DNA from: CAVYXK01 sp963708245
GTDB lineage: Bacteria > Pseudomonadota > Alphaproteobacteria > Acetobacterales > Acetobacteraceae
Assembly (NCBI GenBank): GCA_963708245.1
Contig: OY970201.1
Location: 4,526,001-4,590,000, forward strand
Direction: 5' to 3'
Length of the DNA: 64,000 bases
The notes beneath the pieces are model-generated. The model was not told the DNA's origin. It searched no databases and saw nothing but the letters and a program-made list of their open reading frames with translations. Shown piece by piece: positions 27,436 to 35,485 of the stretch; within the stretch, counting starts at the first letter, position 1; every line of letters begins with the position of its first letter. A program made the position numbers and the translations under genes.

Positions 27436-28400
27436 TGTCCGTCCGGGAACAAATTGAGTTTTTAGAATCGCTTAGCGGGTCACCCTTGAAGCCATTGAAT
27501 CGCCTGTGATTCTCTCTCCCCCGAGCATCGATTCGGGGGACTGGATGTGGACCAAGGAGAACCGGACGCGGTACGACCGCACCCGACTGCGCTATGAGAG
27601 CGATCTGACTGATGCCGAATGGGCCGAGGTGGAACCATTGATCCCCCCGGCCAAGCCGGGCGGCAACAAGCGGAGCGTTGATATCCGCCAGGTGGTGAAC
27701 GGCGTGATGTATGTGCTGAGCACCGGCTGCCAATGGCGGGCGATCCCCAAGGACCTGCCGCCGCGGAGCACAGTGCACGACTATCTGGAACGATGGACCT
27801 GGGACGGCACGCTGGAGCGACTGCATCACGCATTGTATGTGAAATGTCGTGAGCAGGCCTCGCGAGAGGCCAGCCCGACCGCCGCGGTGATTGATGCGCA
27901 GAGCGTGAAGAGCGCCGAAAAAGGGGGGCCTCGATCGATCCGCATGGGTATGATGCGGGGAAGAAGATCAAGGGCAAGAAGCGGCACGTCCTGGTCGATA
28001 CCCAGGGTTTGCTGCTACAGGCCATCGTGACGGCGGCGGACATCCAGGATCGCGATGGCGGCGCCATGCTGCTGGCGACGCTGTTCGGGATGTTTCCGTT
28101 CCTGCTGAAGCTTTATGCCGATGGCGGCTATCAGGGGCGGCGATTCCAGGAGGCGTTGAAGCGTGTCGTGTCGCAGGCCGAGGTGGAGATCGTCAAACGA
28201 TCTGACCAGGCCAAGGGCTTTGTCGTGCTACCAAAGCGATGGGTGGTCGAACGCACGCTGGCGTGGCTCAACCGATGTCGTCGACTGGGTAAGGATTGGG
28301 AAAATCTCAATGTGAAGGCGCGTGCCTTTCTGTTGCTCGCTTCCATCCGTCTCATGGTCAGACGGCTATGCAGGAACTAGCAATGTTCCCGGACAAACTC
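27436..28400 (+). mobile_element. IS5-family insertion sequence nested in IS3 copy 2
   Basis: Comparison with uninterrupted IS3 copy 1 fixes the insertion point within GATAAGCTTAGGGCTG. TTA(G) is duplicated on both sides (27432-27435 and 28401-28404), consistent with the TNA or YTAR target of IS5 subgroups. The ends share GTCCGGGAACA in inverted orientation. One transposase gene in two frames fills the element. The exact boundary is uncertain by one or two bases because of the duplicated TTAG. Confidence 0.88.
27545..28380 (+). CDS. IS5-family transposase, made by a probable -1 programmed frameshift
   Basis: The first frame (ATG 27545) reads WTKENRTRYDRTRLRYESDL and GVMYVLSTGCQWRAIPKDLP, and contains the first catalytic Asp in AVIDAQSVKSAEKGG. 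The second frame continues SIDPHGYDAGKKIKGKKRHV and LVDTQGLL, with ADGGYQG (second Asp) and PKRWVVERTLAWL (Glu), and stops at 28380. The junction lies on a run of five A and six G at 27918-27928. A -1 slip there restores the frame exactly, as in IS5 elements that express two ORFs by slippage. Total length is about 278 residues. It is probably functional despite the apparent break. Confidence 0.82.
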
Positions 28401-28441
28401 TTAGGGCTGACCGGTTCCATAAGAGGCGAGACGTGGGTGTA

Positions 28442-28744
28442 ATGAGGAAGCAGCACAGCGCGGACTTCAAGGCGCGCGTGGCGATGGCGGCGCTGTCGGG
28501 GGAGAAGACCCTGGCGGAGCTGTCGTCGGAATTCGGTGTCCATCCGACAATGATCAGCACCTGGAAGCAGGAGCTGATGAAGCGTGCGAGTGAGCTGTTT
28601 GCGCGTGGCCACAAGGCGGCGGGAGCCGAGGACACACAGAAAGTGATCGACGATCTGCACCGCAAGATCGGTCAGTTGCAGGTCGAACGCGATTTTCTTG
28701 CCGGGCAGCCCGCCATCTCCCGACTGCTGAGAGGCGGGCGATGA
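28442..28744 (+). CDS. IS3-family transposase OrfA (copy 2)
   Basis: This copy is identical to copy 1 OrfA except for one residue (Glu in RASELFARG) and one silent change. Helix-turn-helix plus coiled coil as before. The IS5 insertion lies just upstream and separates the gene from the left terminal repeat, which likely disables movement of this copy by its own left end. Confidence 0.9.
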   Translation: MRKQHSADFKARVAMAALSGEKTLAELSSEFGVHPTMISTWKQELMKRASELFARGHKAAGAEDTQKVIDDLHRKIGQLQVERDFLAGQPAISRLLRGGR

Positions 28745-29574
28745 TCGCGCCGGAGGCGGGGCTGTCCGTAGGCCGGCAATGCACGCTGCTCGGGATCGCG
28801 CGCAGCAGCTTCTATTACCAGCCTCGGCCGATCTCTGCGCCGGAACTCGGTCTGCTGAACCGGCTCGACCGGATTTTCACGGAACATCCAGTGTATGGCA
28901 GCCGGCGGCTGCAAGTGGCGCTGTCGCGCGAGGGGATTTCGGTGGGGCGTCGGCGCGTCCGACGGCTGATGCGCAAGCTGGGGCTGTGCGCGATCAGGCC
29001 GAAGCGGGACACCAGCAAGCCGCACCCTGAGCATAAAATCTATCCGTATCTGCTGCGCGACAAAACGATCGACCAGCCGAACCAGGTGTGGGCGAGCGAC
29101 ATCACGTACATCCCGATGCGCCGGGGATTTCTGTATCTTGTTGCGATCATCGATTGGGCGACGCGGCGGGTTCTGTCCTGGCGGTTGTCGAACACCCTGA
29201 CGACCGGGTTCTGCGTCGACGCACTCAATGAAGCTCTTGTCCGGTACGGCAAGCCCGGAATTTTTAACACGGACCAGGGCTCACAGTTTACGAGCGACAC
29301 GTTCACGCGGGTGCTGTTGGATCATGGGATCGAGATCAGCATGGATGGGCGCGGGCGCTGCCATGACAATATCTTTGTCGAGCGCCTGTGGTGGACGGTG
29401 AAGCACGAATGGGTCTACCTGCGCCCGGCGGCCAACGGGCTTGAGCAAAGGCGCAGCTTTGCTGAATTCTTCGACTGGTACAACCGGCGACGCCCGCACC
29501 AGGCGCTCGGATGGCAAACACCGGACGAGGCCTATTTCGGCAACGCCGGGCCGGCTGTGGCGGAGGCGGCATAA
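28741..29574 (+). CDS. IS3-family transposase OrfB (copy 2)
   Basis: The 277-residue DDE transposase differs from copy 1 by two residues (Val for Ile in RRxLSWRL and His for Tyr in TVKxEWVY). All three catalytic acids are kept. It starts on ATGA overlapping orfA. It could still act in trans on copy 1. Confidence 0.92.
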   Translation: MIAPEAGLSVGRQCTLLGIARSSFYYQPRPISAPELGLLNRLDRIFTEHPVYGSRRLQVALSREGISVGRRRVRRLMRKLGLCAIRPKRDTSKPHPEHKIYPYLLRDKTIDQPNQVWASDITYIPMRRGFLYLVAIIDWATRRVLSWRLSNTLTTGFCVDALNEALVRYGKPGIFNTDQGSQFTSDTFTRVLLDHGIEISMDGRGRCHDNIFVERLWWTVKHEWVYLRPAANGLEQRRSFAEFFDWYNRRRPHQALGWQTPDEAYFGNAGPAVAEAA

Positions 29575-29844
29575 CGCGATGGCACATCGACGCTGTGGAT
29601 TTGTGGACAGTCGGCTGCGCCGATGCCCGCCTGACCGCGCGAGCGCGGTCCCCCATGGACAAGCCGGGGAAAACGCTCTGCGTTTCCCCCACCTTGCCCA
29701 CAGGTCGGCGGCTGTCCATAAGCTCTACAGCGCACCAACAACAGCAAGGATTGAATTTGATTCCGGGAAAGGTGTAACCTTCAACCGGCAACCAGCCTTA
29801 GCTTATTCTTCCCGGGACCTGTCCAAACAACCGGGACCACCGCA

Positions 29845-30056
29845 GAGGGCGGGCCAAAGTCTTCGGCGTTGTGGTTGCTGTTGGCCTGGCAGGATCGGAC
29901 ACCCGATGCGAGGGCGAGGTTCAGCCGCCGGCCAGTGAAGCGCTCCGCCGCTTCCTGCATGGTCGGCAACTGCAGCCGTCGCTTCGTCTCAACCAAGCCT
30001 GAACAACTACCCCAGGTTGTAGGTTGCCGCGTCAAACAGGCTACGATTGGACCCAA
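29845..30056 (-). pseudogene. ORF fragment truncated by the right end of IS3 copy 2
   Basis: On the minus strand the frame from 30056 reads LVETKRRLQLPTMQEAAERF and RRLNLALASGVRSCQANSNH before entering the IS end. It may be part of a gene cut by the insertion. The family is not recognised and coding is uncertain. Confidence 0.25.
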
Positions 30057-30149
30057 CTGCCGGATTTAGGTTTACTTCTGGTCTGAACAGCGGGCGTGGC
30101 TCCGCCAGCGTCAAGCGAAGGCGACGCGTGCCCGGGGAGTCGGGGCGGC

Positions 30150-30245
30150 TCATAGCCGCACCACGCTGGCGGCATAAAGGACAAGCCACACAATCGCCCA
30201 GGCCGCTATGACGAGGGCGATCATGATCAACGTCGGCCAGTTCAC
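30150..30245 (-). CDS. 31-residue predicted membrane peptide
   Basis: From GTG at 30245 the frame reads VNWPTLIMIALVIAAWAIVW and ends LVLYAASVVRL. It is a single hydrophobic helix with short polar ends, like small membrane proteins of phages or TA modules. A longer upstream start is possible but gives unconvincing sequence. Low support beyond composition. Confidence 0.3.
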   Translation of the reverse strand: MNWPTLIMIALVIAAWAIVWLVLYAASVVRL

Positions 30246-30379
30246 GCTGCGGCCGTCACATCGGGCTGCAGCAGCATGAGGCCCCCCGTCAGTCTGCCAA
30301 GCTCCGCGCCTTGAATACGCCGGGCCGGGGGCCAGTGTTAGTGCCAATACTTAGACTCGCGCCACGCTACGCGACAGTT

Positions 30380-30443
30380 TGACCCAACTCGATAGCACGG
30401 GCGCCCTCTCTCCCAACACTCGGCGCGTGGGGTAGCGGCGCTC
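30380..30443 (+). repeat. dispersed repeat, copy B
   Basis: Diverged copy of the segment at 27044-27119, running from TGACCCAACTCGATAGCA through AACACTCGGCGCGT to AGCGGCGC. It lies immediately beyond the stop of the minus-strand ORF at 30448. Confidence 0.5.
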
Positions 30444-30447
30444 TACC

Positions 30448-30684
30448 TCAGCCCGCATCCTCTATCGACCATTCCGCTTGTCCCACAGACGCAAGCACAT
30501 ATCTCGCCTTAGCGGCCACTCGCTCCAGTGGTGCGTCCGGGTCTTCTCGGATCACGACACGCACCCTTTCTTCGGACACCTGCCCAGGCGGCCGATTGGG
30601 TGGCTGAATCTCGACCTCGAAAAGCATGGTCTTGCCGGGTCCGACCAGCCGGGAGACACGTGCGGCGTACTGCGGTGGAGCCAT
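30448..30684 (-). CDS. hypothetical protein, about 78 aa
   Basis: The frame reads GKTMLFEVEIQPPNRPPGQV and then SEERVRVVIREDPDAPLERV with an ending KARYVLASVGQAEWSIEDAG. The alternating beta-like N-terminus and amphipathic helix look like a real small soluble protein. ATG at 30684 or an internal ATG at 30627 could be the start. The gene ends at dispersed repeat B. I do not recognise the family; its setting with other short ORFs suggests prophage or plasmid origin. Confidence 0.5.
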   Translation of the reverse strand: MAPPQYAARVSRLVGPGKTMLFEVEIQPPNRPPGQVSEERVRVVIREDPDAPLERVAAKARYVLASVGQAEWSIEDAG

Positions 30685-30752
30685 TCCGGCCGCACAATAT
30701 CTCTCACCTCACGAGGCTGTTAGAGGTGATTTCGACACTCTGGTATTACGAT

Positions 30753-30971
30753 TTAGACGCCGAGCGCGCTGTTGCTCTTTTGCCACATGGGGTCGGTCGG
30801 CTTAAATCGCGGATTCTGTGTTGGCGGCACGGAGCGCACTGGGCGGAAAGCTAGGTTCCTGGCGGAAAGGAATACCGTTACTAGGCGTTCTAGCTCGTCT
30901 GGGCATAGTTGTGGCAGGCTGTCGGACCGCCACGCATGGGCTAAGGGTTCCTCGGAGCGCTCGCTGAACAT
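30753..30971 (-). CDS. possible small protein, unknown
   Basis: The frame from ATG 30971 reads MFSERSEEPLAHAWRSDSLP, QLCPDELERLVTVFLSARNL and a Pro-rich end. The amino-acid composition is plausible for coding, but no family or ribosome site supports it. It could be part of a decayed gene. Confidence 0.25.
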   Translation of the reverse strand: MFSERSEEPLAHAWRSDSLPQLCPDELERLVTVFLSARNLAFRPVRSVPPTQNPRFKPTDPMWQKSNSALGV

Positions 30972-31114
30972 ATCGGCCCCTTTCGCGAGAAGTTGACGCC
31001 GCCTCGATATCCCCTCGAGTTTGAGACGATTCAAGCATAAATGTTGGCCGGCCAGATTCTCCCCTTTCCTGCTCCGTTCCCGCCGGGCGGCCCCACCCGA
31101 CAGGCTCCGCCCCG

Positions 31115-31210
31115 CCACCCCGATGAGATCGCCGAAGCGCTGTCCTTCGCGCTCCGCTACGACGGCTGGCATCGGATCCGAGGGCTGTCCGCGCGCGGCG
31201 ACACGGGCAG
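31115..31210 (+). pseudogene. remnant of a small conserved alphaproteobacterial ORF
   Basis: The segment HPDEIAEALSFALRYDGWHR matches the start of short proteins commonly seen in alphaproteobacterial mobile regions (HPxEIAEALAFALRYxGRxR). The rest of that protein is not found, so only a scrap remains. Recognition is from memory of the family and is tentative. Confidence 0.3.
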
Positions 31211-31228
31211 CTACGACCGCTGCGACCC

Positions 31229-31495
31229 TCACTTTACAGACCCGTCTCGGCTGTTCAGGTGGCGGCGCCGCTGCTTCCGATTGGCGGACTTCCATGCGGC
31301 GCTACTGGCGCGCGCTTTAACAGGGTTCGCCGCCTTCCAAGCGGCGCTGTTGGCCCGCTGACACTCCACGCAGCCCCCACTGCTCACAAACCGAGGCGCC
31401 ACATGCCCTTTCTTGCACGGCACACCGGTCCAATACCGTGTGAAACCCAGGTCCAGGGCTTCAGCGCGTGTCCTCGGCAGGTTTGTGTTCAGCAT
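31229..31495 (-). CDS. small zinc-ribbon-like phage-type protein
   Basis: The 88-residue protein contains CKKGH and, 13 residues later, CVECQR in the pattern of a four-ligand zinc site, preceded by LGFTRYWTGVP. A basic helical tail follows (NPVKARASSAAWKSANRKQR). Similar short CxxGH...CxxC proteins occur in phages, often next to or fused with HNH-type nucleases. No nuclease motif is present here. The start at 31495 gives MLNTNLPRTRAEALDLG. Moderate confidence that it is a real gene. Confidence 0.5.
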   Translation of the reverse strand: MLNTNLPRTRAEALDLGFTRYWTGVPCKKGHVAPRFVSSGGCVECQRANSAAWKAANPVKARASSAAWKSANRKQRRRHLNSRDGSVK

Positions 31496-31595
31496 GGCAG
31501 CTCCTCCGGCACCCCGATCGCTGCTAACCTAACGAATGCGCTGCCCCCGCCTTGTCGCCTATCTGTGCCCCACGTTGTTGACCGACAACCCGCAT

Positions 31596-31715
31596 ATGAA
31601 CGACGCCCGGCCGCCCAGCCGGATCAGGCGCAAGCCGAAGTTTGCGGCGCAGGTGCCGATCGGGATGGGCGCGGAAACCTCCCCACTCGGCCGCCGAGCA
31701 GGCTTGCCGCGCTAA
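31596..31715 (+). CDS. 39-residue basic peptide, unknown
   Basis: ATG 31596 gives NDARPPSRIRRKPKFAAQVP and ends AGLPR. The frame is open upstream to another ATG at 31536. Basic and Pro-rich, it could be a small nucleic-acid-binding phage protein. No ribosome site or family match, so support is weak. Confidence 0.3.
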   Translation: MNDARPPSRIRRKPKFAAQVPIGMGAETSPLGRRAGLPR

Positions 31716-31885
31716 CGCGGCGGATCGACTGTTCCGGCGGATGAAGTGCCGATTGTAGCGATGCGGGGCTCACGCTCTGTCCCGCGTGTTACCCCGACGA
31801 TGTCGATTTATGGTTGTCTCCTAGACCGACATATGTCTTAGATTGCGCAGTGCGCGTCGGACAACGCGCCAGTGCGCGGTGTGAG

Positions 31886-32188
31886 ATGCCTTATTTCCCT
31901 AATCAGAATGTACCAGGTACCCAGACTACAACCGACCGTCGTCGCCGAGAGAGGGCGGAAACCGATAATCCGCACCTAATCGCGCTGTTTCGTACTACCA
32001 CAACGACCGAGGCGATCCCCCTCGCTGAAATTGCTGACCAAATCGCGTCTCACCCACACATCAAGATTGATGAACACGAAATTGATGAACACGATCCCCG
32101 GGCCATAGCTAGGGGCATTGCGTTCGCGCTACTCGGCGGCATTGCGTTGTGGGCGGCAATCGTCTTCTGCGCTCGGCATTTCCTGTAG
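31886..32188 (+). CDS. hypothetical protein with a C-terminal membrane helix
   Basis: The 100-residue frame starts MPYFPNQNVPGTQTTTDRRR, has an acidic middle (IKIDEHEIDEHDPRAIARG) and ends in one hydrophobic helix (IAFALLGGIALWAAIVFCAR). This is the layout of a tail-anchored small protein. An in-frame upstream region to 31814 exists but is less convincing. It overlaps the convergent ORF at 32129 by 60 bp. I do not recognise it. Confidence 0.45.
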   Translation: MPYFPNQNVPGTQTTTDRRRRERAETDNPHLIALFRTTTTTEAIPLAEIADQIASHPHIKIDEHEIDEHDPRAIARGIAFALLGGIALWAAIVFCARHFL

Positions 32189-32485
32189 CAGACGTCCGCT
32201 TAAACCTATCCGCCAGATCGTTGACCGTAGGCGCCGTGCGCTCGGCCAAGGGATCACACCGTCGCTGTCCACCTGCCGGTGCAGTTCCGCCGCCCACTCG
32301 TGTGCCCGGCTTGCGCTCCACGTCGAGAATGCGCCTACAGTGATGCGCCGCTCGAAGCCGGGCCCGGCCGCGTCCCAGTAAACCCAGTTGCCGGCAGCCG
32401 GCGGCGGCCCGTCCGCAGTCGAACCGACCCTTCGCACTACAATCTGGAATTGCGGCACCAACTCCCAAATCCGATTTGTAATCAT
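32129..32485 (-). CDS. hypothetical protein, about 118 aa
   Basis: The frame reads ITNRIWELVPQFQIVVRRVG, WVYWDAAGPGFERRITVGAF and EWAAELHRQVDSDGVIPW. The Trp/Tyr-rich character and clear secondary-structure pattern suggest real coding. The last 40 residues are less convincing and overlap the plus-strand neighbour. Typical of small prophage ORFs; function unknown. Confidence 0.4.
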   Translation of the reverse strand: MITNRIWELVPQFQIVVRRVGSTADGPPPAAGNWVYWDAAGPGFERRITVGAFSTWSASRAHEWAAELHRQVDSDGVIPWPSARRLRSTIWRIGLSGRLLQEMPSAEDDCRPQRNAAE

Positions 32486-32609
32486 TTATCCATATCAAGC
32501 TACCATTGATTGTGGCACGCTATAGCATTCAACCAATCGGGGTATGGACGGTCCTCCGGCTTTGTGCAGCGGAGGGGCGTCCTCTTCCGCTTTCGTTAAA
32601 AGGATCAGT

Positions 32610-32891
32610 ATGTCGATCTCTATACCCGCATTCATCGAGGTCGATGAGAACCAATTCGTCGCCTCTGACGAGATAACCGGCGGACAGCTAAAGGATGCCG
32701 TCAAACTGGCGCTCCAGAGCAATGTGCCGGGCAACTACTATCTGGGGATCAGGAAGGTGATGACGGCGTTCCGGCGCGCGGGCGGTACGGATTCTGATGT
32801 CGTCCTGGACATATTGCACCGTCCGGCTGGCCATCATCGGGTTGCTAACGATGATGACGGCGCGGCGATCTCCCGCCGCCGTTCATTCTAA
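32610..32891 (+). CDS. hypothetical protein, 93 aa
   Basis: ATG 32610 preceded by AAAAGGATC gives MSISIPAFIEVDENQFVASD, then GGQLKDAVKLALQSNVPGNY and IRKVMTAFRRAGGTDSDVVL. The composition and ribosome site support a real gene. The end after DILHRPAGHHR looks less natural, so a late frameshift is possible. No family recognised. Confidence 0.45.
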   Translation: MSISIPAFIEVDENQFVASDEITGGQLKDAVKLALQSNVPGNYYLGIRKVMTAFRRAGGTDSDVVLDILHRPAGHHRVANDDDGAAISRRRSF

Positions 32892-33188
32892 GCGCACGCC
32901 CCGTCGATCAGACGCGGCGCTGGGCAGGGGCGCTCGACGGGCGCGGCAGGGCCCCCCCCGCCGGTGCATCGGACGGAAGTGACGTAGGCGTCGCTCTAAC
33001 GGGACCCTGATGGGTCATCCTGCAGCTGGGGGCAGGCCGGAGGCGTTTGGCCGGAGGTAATGCTCGATCATTCCGCGGAAACCACCAGGGGCAGCACGGC
33101 CGGCACCCGGCTCGCCGCGCCGGCTTCCAAGCCGGTCCACTCTCGGCCCTCCCGCCGTGTCCCGGCGTGAGGGGACCAGGAGGGCGCC

Positions 33189-33369
33189 ATGAGTAACCGT
33201 TTTGACACCTACCGGTTCGAGCCGACGACAGCGATCGCAACCGCAGTTCATAGCCGGGAATGGTTTTCATGACATCTGCAACGCAGATATCCCGATGATG
33301 TGGGATGACGCTGATACGCACCTGCGGGCGGAGGCTTCCCTCAAGGCGTTCTGTTCCGGCCTCGACTAG
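33189..33369 (+). pseudogene. small ORF with a strong ribosome site, frameshifted
   Basis: ATG 33189 sits behind AGGAGGGCGCC and reads SNRFDTYRFEPTTAIATAVH before a stop at 33272. A second frame then continues from about 33262 as HDICNADIPMMWDDADTHLR and ends LKAFCSGLD at 33369. Together they look like one protein of about 60 residues broken by one base. No function can be assigned. Confidence 0.4.
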
Positions 33370-33693
33370 GTCCGCCGTCGTTCTTATCGGCCTATGGCGC
33401 TGGCGGGCGTTGGGCTGGGAGGCGAATGGCCAGATGCGGCCTGCTACCAACATCTGCATCGTCATCGACGTGCCGTAACGTGCAGGCCAGTGATCGGCGC
33501 CGCCCGCCGCTCCGCGAGCCCCGTCGGCGCTTGCGTTTCGTCCGCCGCTCCGCCATATCCCGCCCGCCGGCCACCCGAGGGGCCGGTAATTCACACGCGG
33601 GGCGCCTTTCCTGGCCAATGCCGGGTCCGGTGCCGCTGACACGGCGAGCCCCGCGGAGGAACAACCGGACGAACGGAAAGGAGCATTTCGCCG
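33370..33693. other. leader region of rpsB
   Basis: This 324-bp stretch upstream of rpsB holds no convincing gene. It should contain the rpsB-tsf promoter and any S2 autoregulatory leader. AAAGGAG lies nine bases before the rpsB ATG. I cannot point to a specific leader fold. Confidence 0.4.
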
Positions 33694-34477
33694 ATGGCGA
33701 TGCCTGAGTTTACCCTGCGCCAGTTGCTCGAAGCCGGCGTACATTTCGGCCACCACACGCGGCGCTGGAACCCGCGTATGGCGCCCTACCTGTACGGCGT
33801 CCGCAACCAGGTGCACATCATCGACCTGCAACAGACCGTGCCGATGCTGGACCGTGCGCTGCGCGCCGTGCGTGACGTGACCGCGGCCGGCGGGCGCGTC
33901 CTGCTGGTCGGCACCAAGCGCGCCGCCGCGGAATACATTGCCGAGGCCGCCAAGCGCTGCGGCCAGGTACTACATCAACCACCGGTGGCTCGGCGGCACG
34001 CTGACCAACTGGAAGACGATCACCGGCAGCATCCGGCGGCTGCGCCAGATCGAAGAGCTGCTGGCCGGCGACGTCCAGGGCCTGACCAAGAAAGAGGTGC
34101 TGAATATCACCCGCGAGCGCGAGAAACTGGAGCGCGCGCTGGGCGGCATCAAAGAGATGGGCGGGCTGCCGGATATCCTGTTCATCATCGACACCAACAA
34201 GGAAAAGCTCGCGGTCGAGGAAGCAAACAAGCTGAAGATCCCCGTGGTCGCGGTGCTCGACAGCAACTCCGATCCCACTGGCGTCACTTATCCGATTCCA
34301 GGGAACGACGACGCAATCCGGGCGATTACGCTCTATTGCGACTTGATCGCGGGTGCCGTGTTGGACGGCATCAGCGCCGAGCTCGCAGCCTCCGGCGGCG
34401 ATATCGGTGCTGCCGAGGAGCTGCCGCCCGAGGCGATGCCGCGGGTCGAGGTTCCCGCCGCGCAGACGCACGCCTGA
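33694..34477 (+). CDS. rpsB: 30S ribosomal protein S2, one-base frameshift in this sequence
   Basis: S2 is a core protein of the small ribosomal subunit. The first frame gives MPEFTLRQLLEAGVHFGHHT and RRWNPRMAPYLYGVRNQVHI through AAKRCGQ. After one extra G at about 33966 the protein continues in the next frame as YYINHRWLGGTLTNWKTITG and IPGNDDAIRAITLYCDLIAG to the stop at 34477. The total would be about 260 residues, normal for the family. An essential single-copy gene should not carry this break. Either the base is an error, or this is a dispensable second copy. tsf follows after 23 bp, the standard order. Confidence 0.88.
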
Positions 34478-34500
34478 CGATTGAAAGCGAGAGACGGACA

Positions 34501-35412
34501 ATGGCCGAGATCACCGCGGCACTGGTGAAAGCACTGCGCGACAAGACCGGCGCGCCCATGATGGACTGCAAGCGGGCGCTGTCGGAGACTAGCGGCGACA
34601 TGGAGCAGGCTGTCGATTGGCTTCGCAAGAAGGGGCTGGCGGCGGCCGCGAAGAAGTCTGGCCGCGTCGCCGCCGAGGGGCTGGTCGGTGCCGCCTCGGC
34701 GCCCCTGAAGGCCGCCCTGGTGGAGGTCAATGCCGAAACCGATTTCGTCGCCCGCAACGAGGGGTTCCAGGATTTTGTCGCCGCGGTCTCGCAGATCGCG
34801 TTGCAGGTCGGCGAGGACCTCGACGCGATCCGCGCCGCTCCGTTCCCCGGCACCGACCGGTCCGTGGCCGAGCAGCTAACGCACCTCGTCGCGACCATCG
34901 GTGAAAATATGACCCTTCGCCGTGCCCGCGTCCTGGGTTTGCAGCGCGGTGTCGTCAGCACGTATGTGCATCAGCCGCTGCGTGCAGGGCTGGGGCGCAT
35001 CGGCGTGATCGTTGCGGTCGATGCGCCCGACGAGTTGGAAGGGCTGGAGCTGCTCGGCCGACAGATGGGGATGCAGGTCGCCGCGAGCCGGCCGGAGTCG
35101 ATCGATATCGCCGGCGTCGATCCAGCGGCGCTTGAGCGCGAGAAGGCGATTTTCCGGGAACAGGCGCGCGGTTCAGGAAAGCCGGACGCCATCATCGAGA
35201 AGATGGTCGAAGGTCGCATCCGCAAGTTCTACGAGGAGGTCGTGCTGCTGGAACAGGTCTGGGTGCACGACGGAGAAAGTCGGGTGAAAGCGGTTCTGGC
35301 GAAGACCGGCGCAAAGGTGGCCGACTTTGCCCGCTTCCAACTTGGCGAGGGCATCGACAAGCCACAGGGACCCGATTTCGCCAGCGAGGTGGCAGCGACC
35401 GAGCGTCCATAG
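34501..35412 (+). CDS. tsf: translation elongation factor Ts
   Basis: EF-Ts exchanges GDP for GTP on EF-Tu. The 303-residue protein starts MAEITAALVKALRDKTGAPM, includes the invariant TGAPMMDCKRAL and VNAETDFVARNEGF segments and has normal length. It is intact and co-directional with rpsB. In most alphaproteobacteria pyrH and frr follow; here a minus-strand lyase gene comes next, so the cluster is split. Confidence 0.95.
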   Translation: MAEITAALVKALRDKTGAPMMDCKRALSETSGDMEQAVDWLRKKGLAAAAKKSGRVAAEGLVGAASAPLKAALVEVNAETDFVARNEGFQDFVAAVSQIALQVGEDLDAIRAAPFPGTDRSVAEQLTHLVATIGENMTLRRARVLGLQRGVVSTYVHQPLRAGLGRIGVIVAVDAPDELEGLELLGRQMGMQVAASRPESIDIAGVDPAALEREKAIFREQARGSGKPDAIIEKMVEGRIRKFYEEVVLLEQVWVHDGESRVKAVLAKTGAKVADFARFQLGEGIDKPQGPDFASEVAATERP

Positions 35413-35485
35413 GACTTGGTCTCGCCGGCCGCGCGGCCACCGTTATGTAGTTTCCTCTGCGCCCTCGTGCCGAGCTGCGCGACGG

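Larger units (their letters stand above)
27396..29844 (+). mobile_element. IS3-family insertion sequence, copy 2, interrupted by an IS5 element
   Basis: The same ends as copy 1 are present at 27396 and 29844, in the same orientation. Its left end is split by a 965-bp IS5-family insertion at 27436. The flanking triplets are ATT and GAG, so there is no target duplication. That implies deletion or recombination beside this copy after it arrived. orfA and orfB are intact downstream of the IS5. Confidence 0.9.

Noticed and set aside
25508..29844. Composite transposon formed by the two IS3 copies
   Set aside because: Copy 1 has its own GAC duplication on both sides, so it inserted alone, and the 408 bp between the copies carry no cargo gene beyond a truncated ORF.
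29845..33693. A tRNA gene serving as integration site near the small-ORF block
   Set aside because: No cloverleaf with a TTCGANNC T-loop and matching acceptor stem could be found on either strand by reading.
32908..33831. A 307-codon minus-strand frame covering the start of rpsB
   Set aside because: It is antisense to rpsB and its low-complexity translation has no recognisable domain.
33694..35412. A continuous 572-codon frame suggesting an S2-EF-Ts fusion
   Set aside because: The frame only joins because of the extra base in rpsB. The middle is out-of-frame rpsB and has no S2 similarity, and tsf has its own ribosome site and start.
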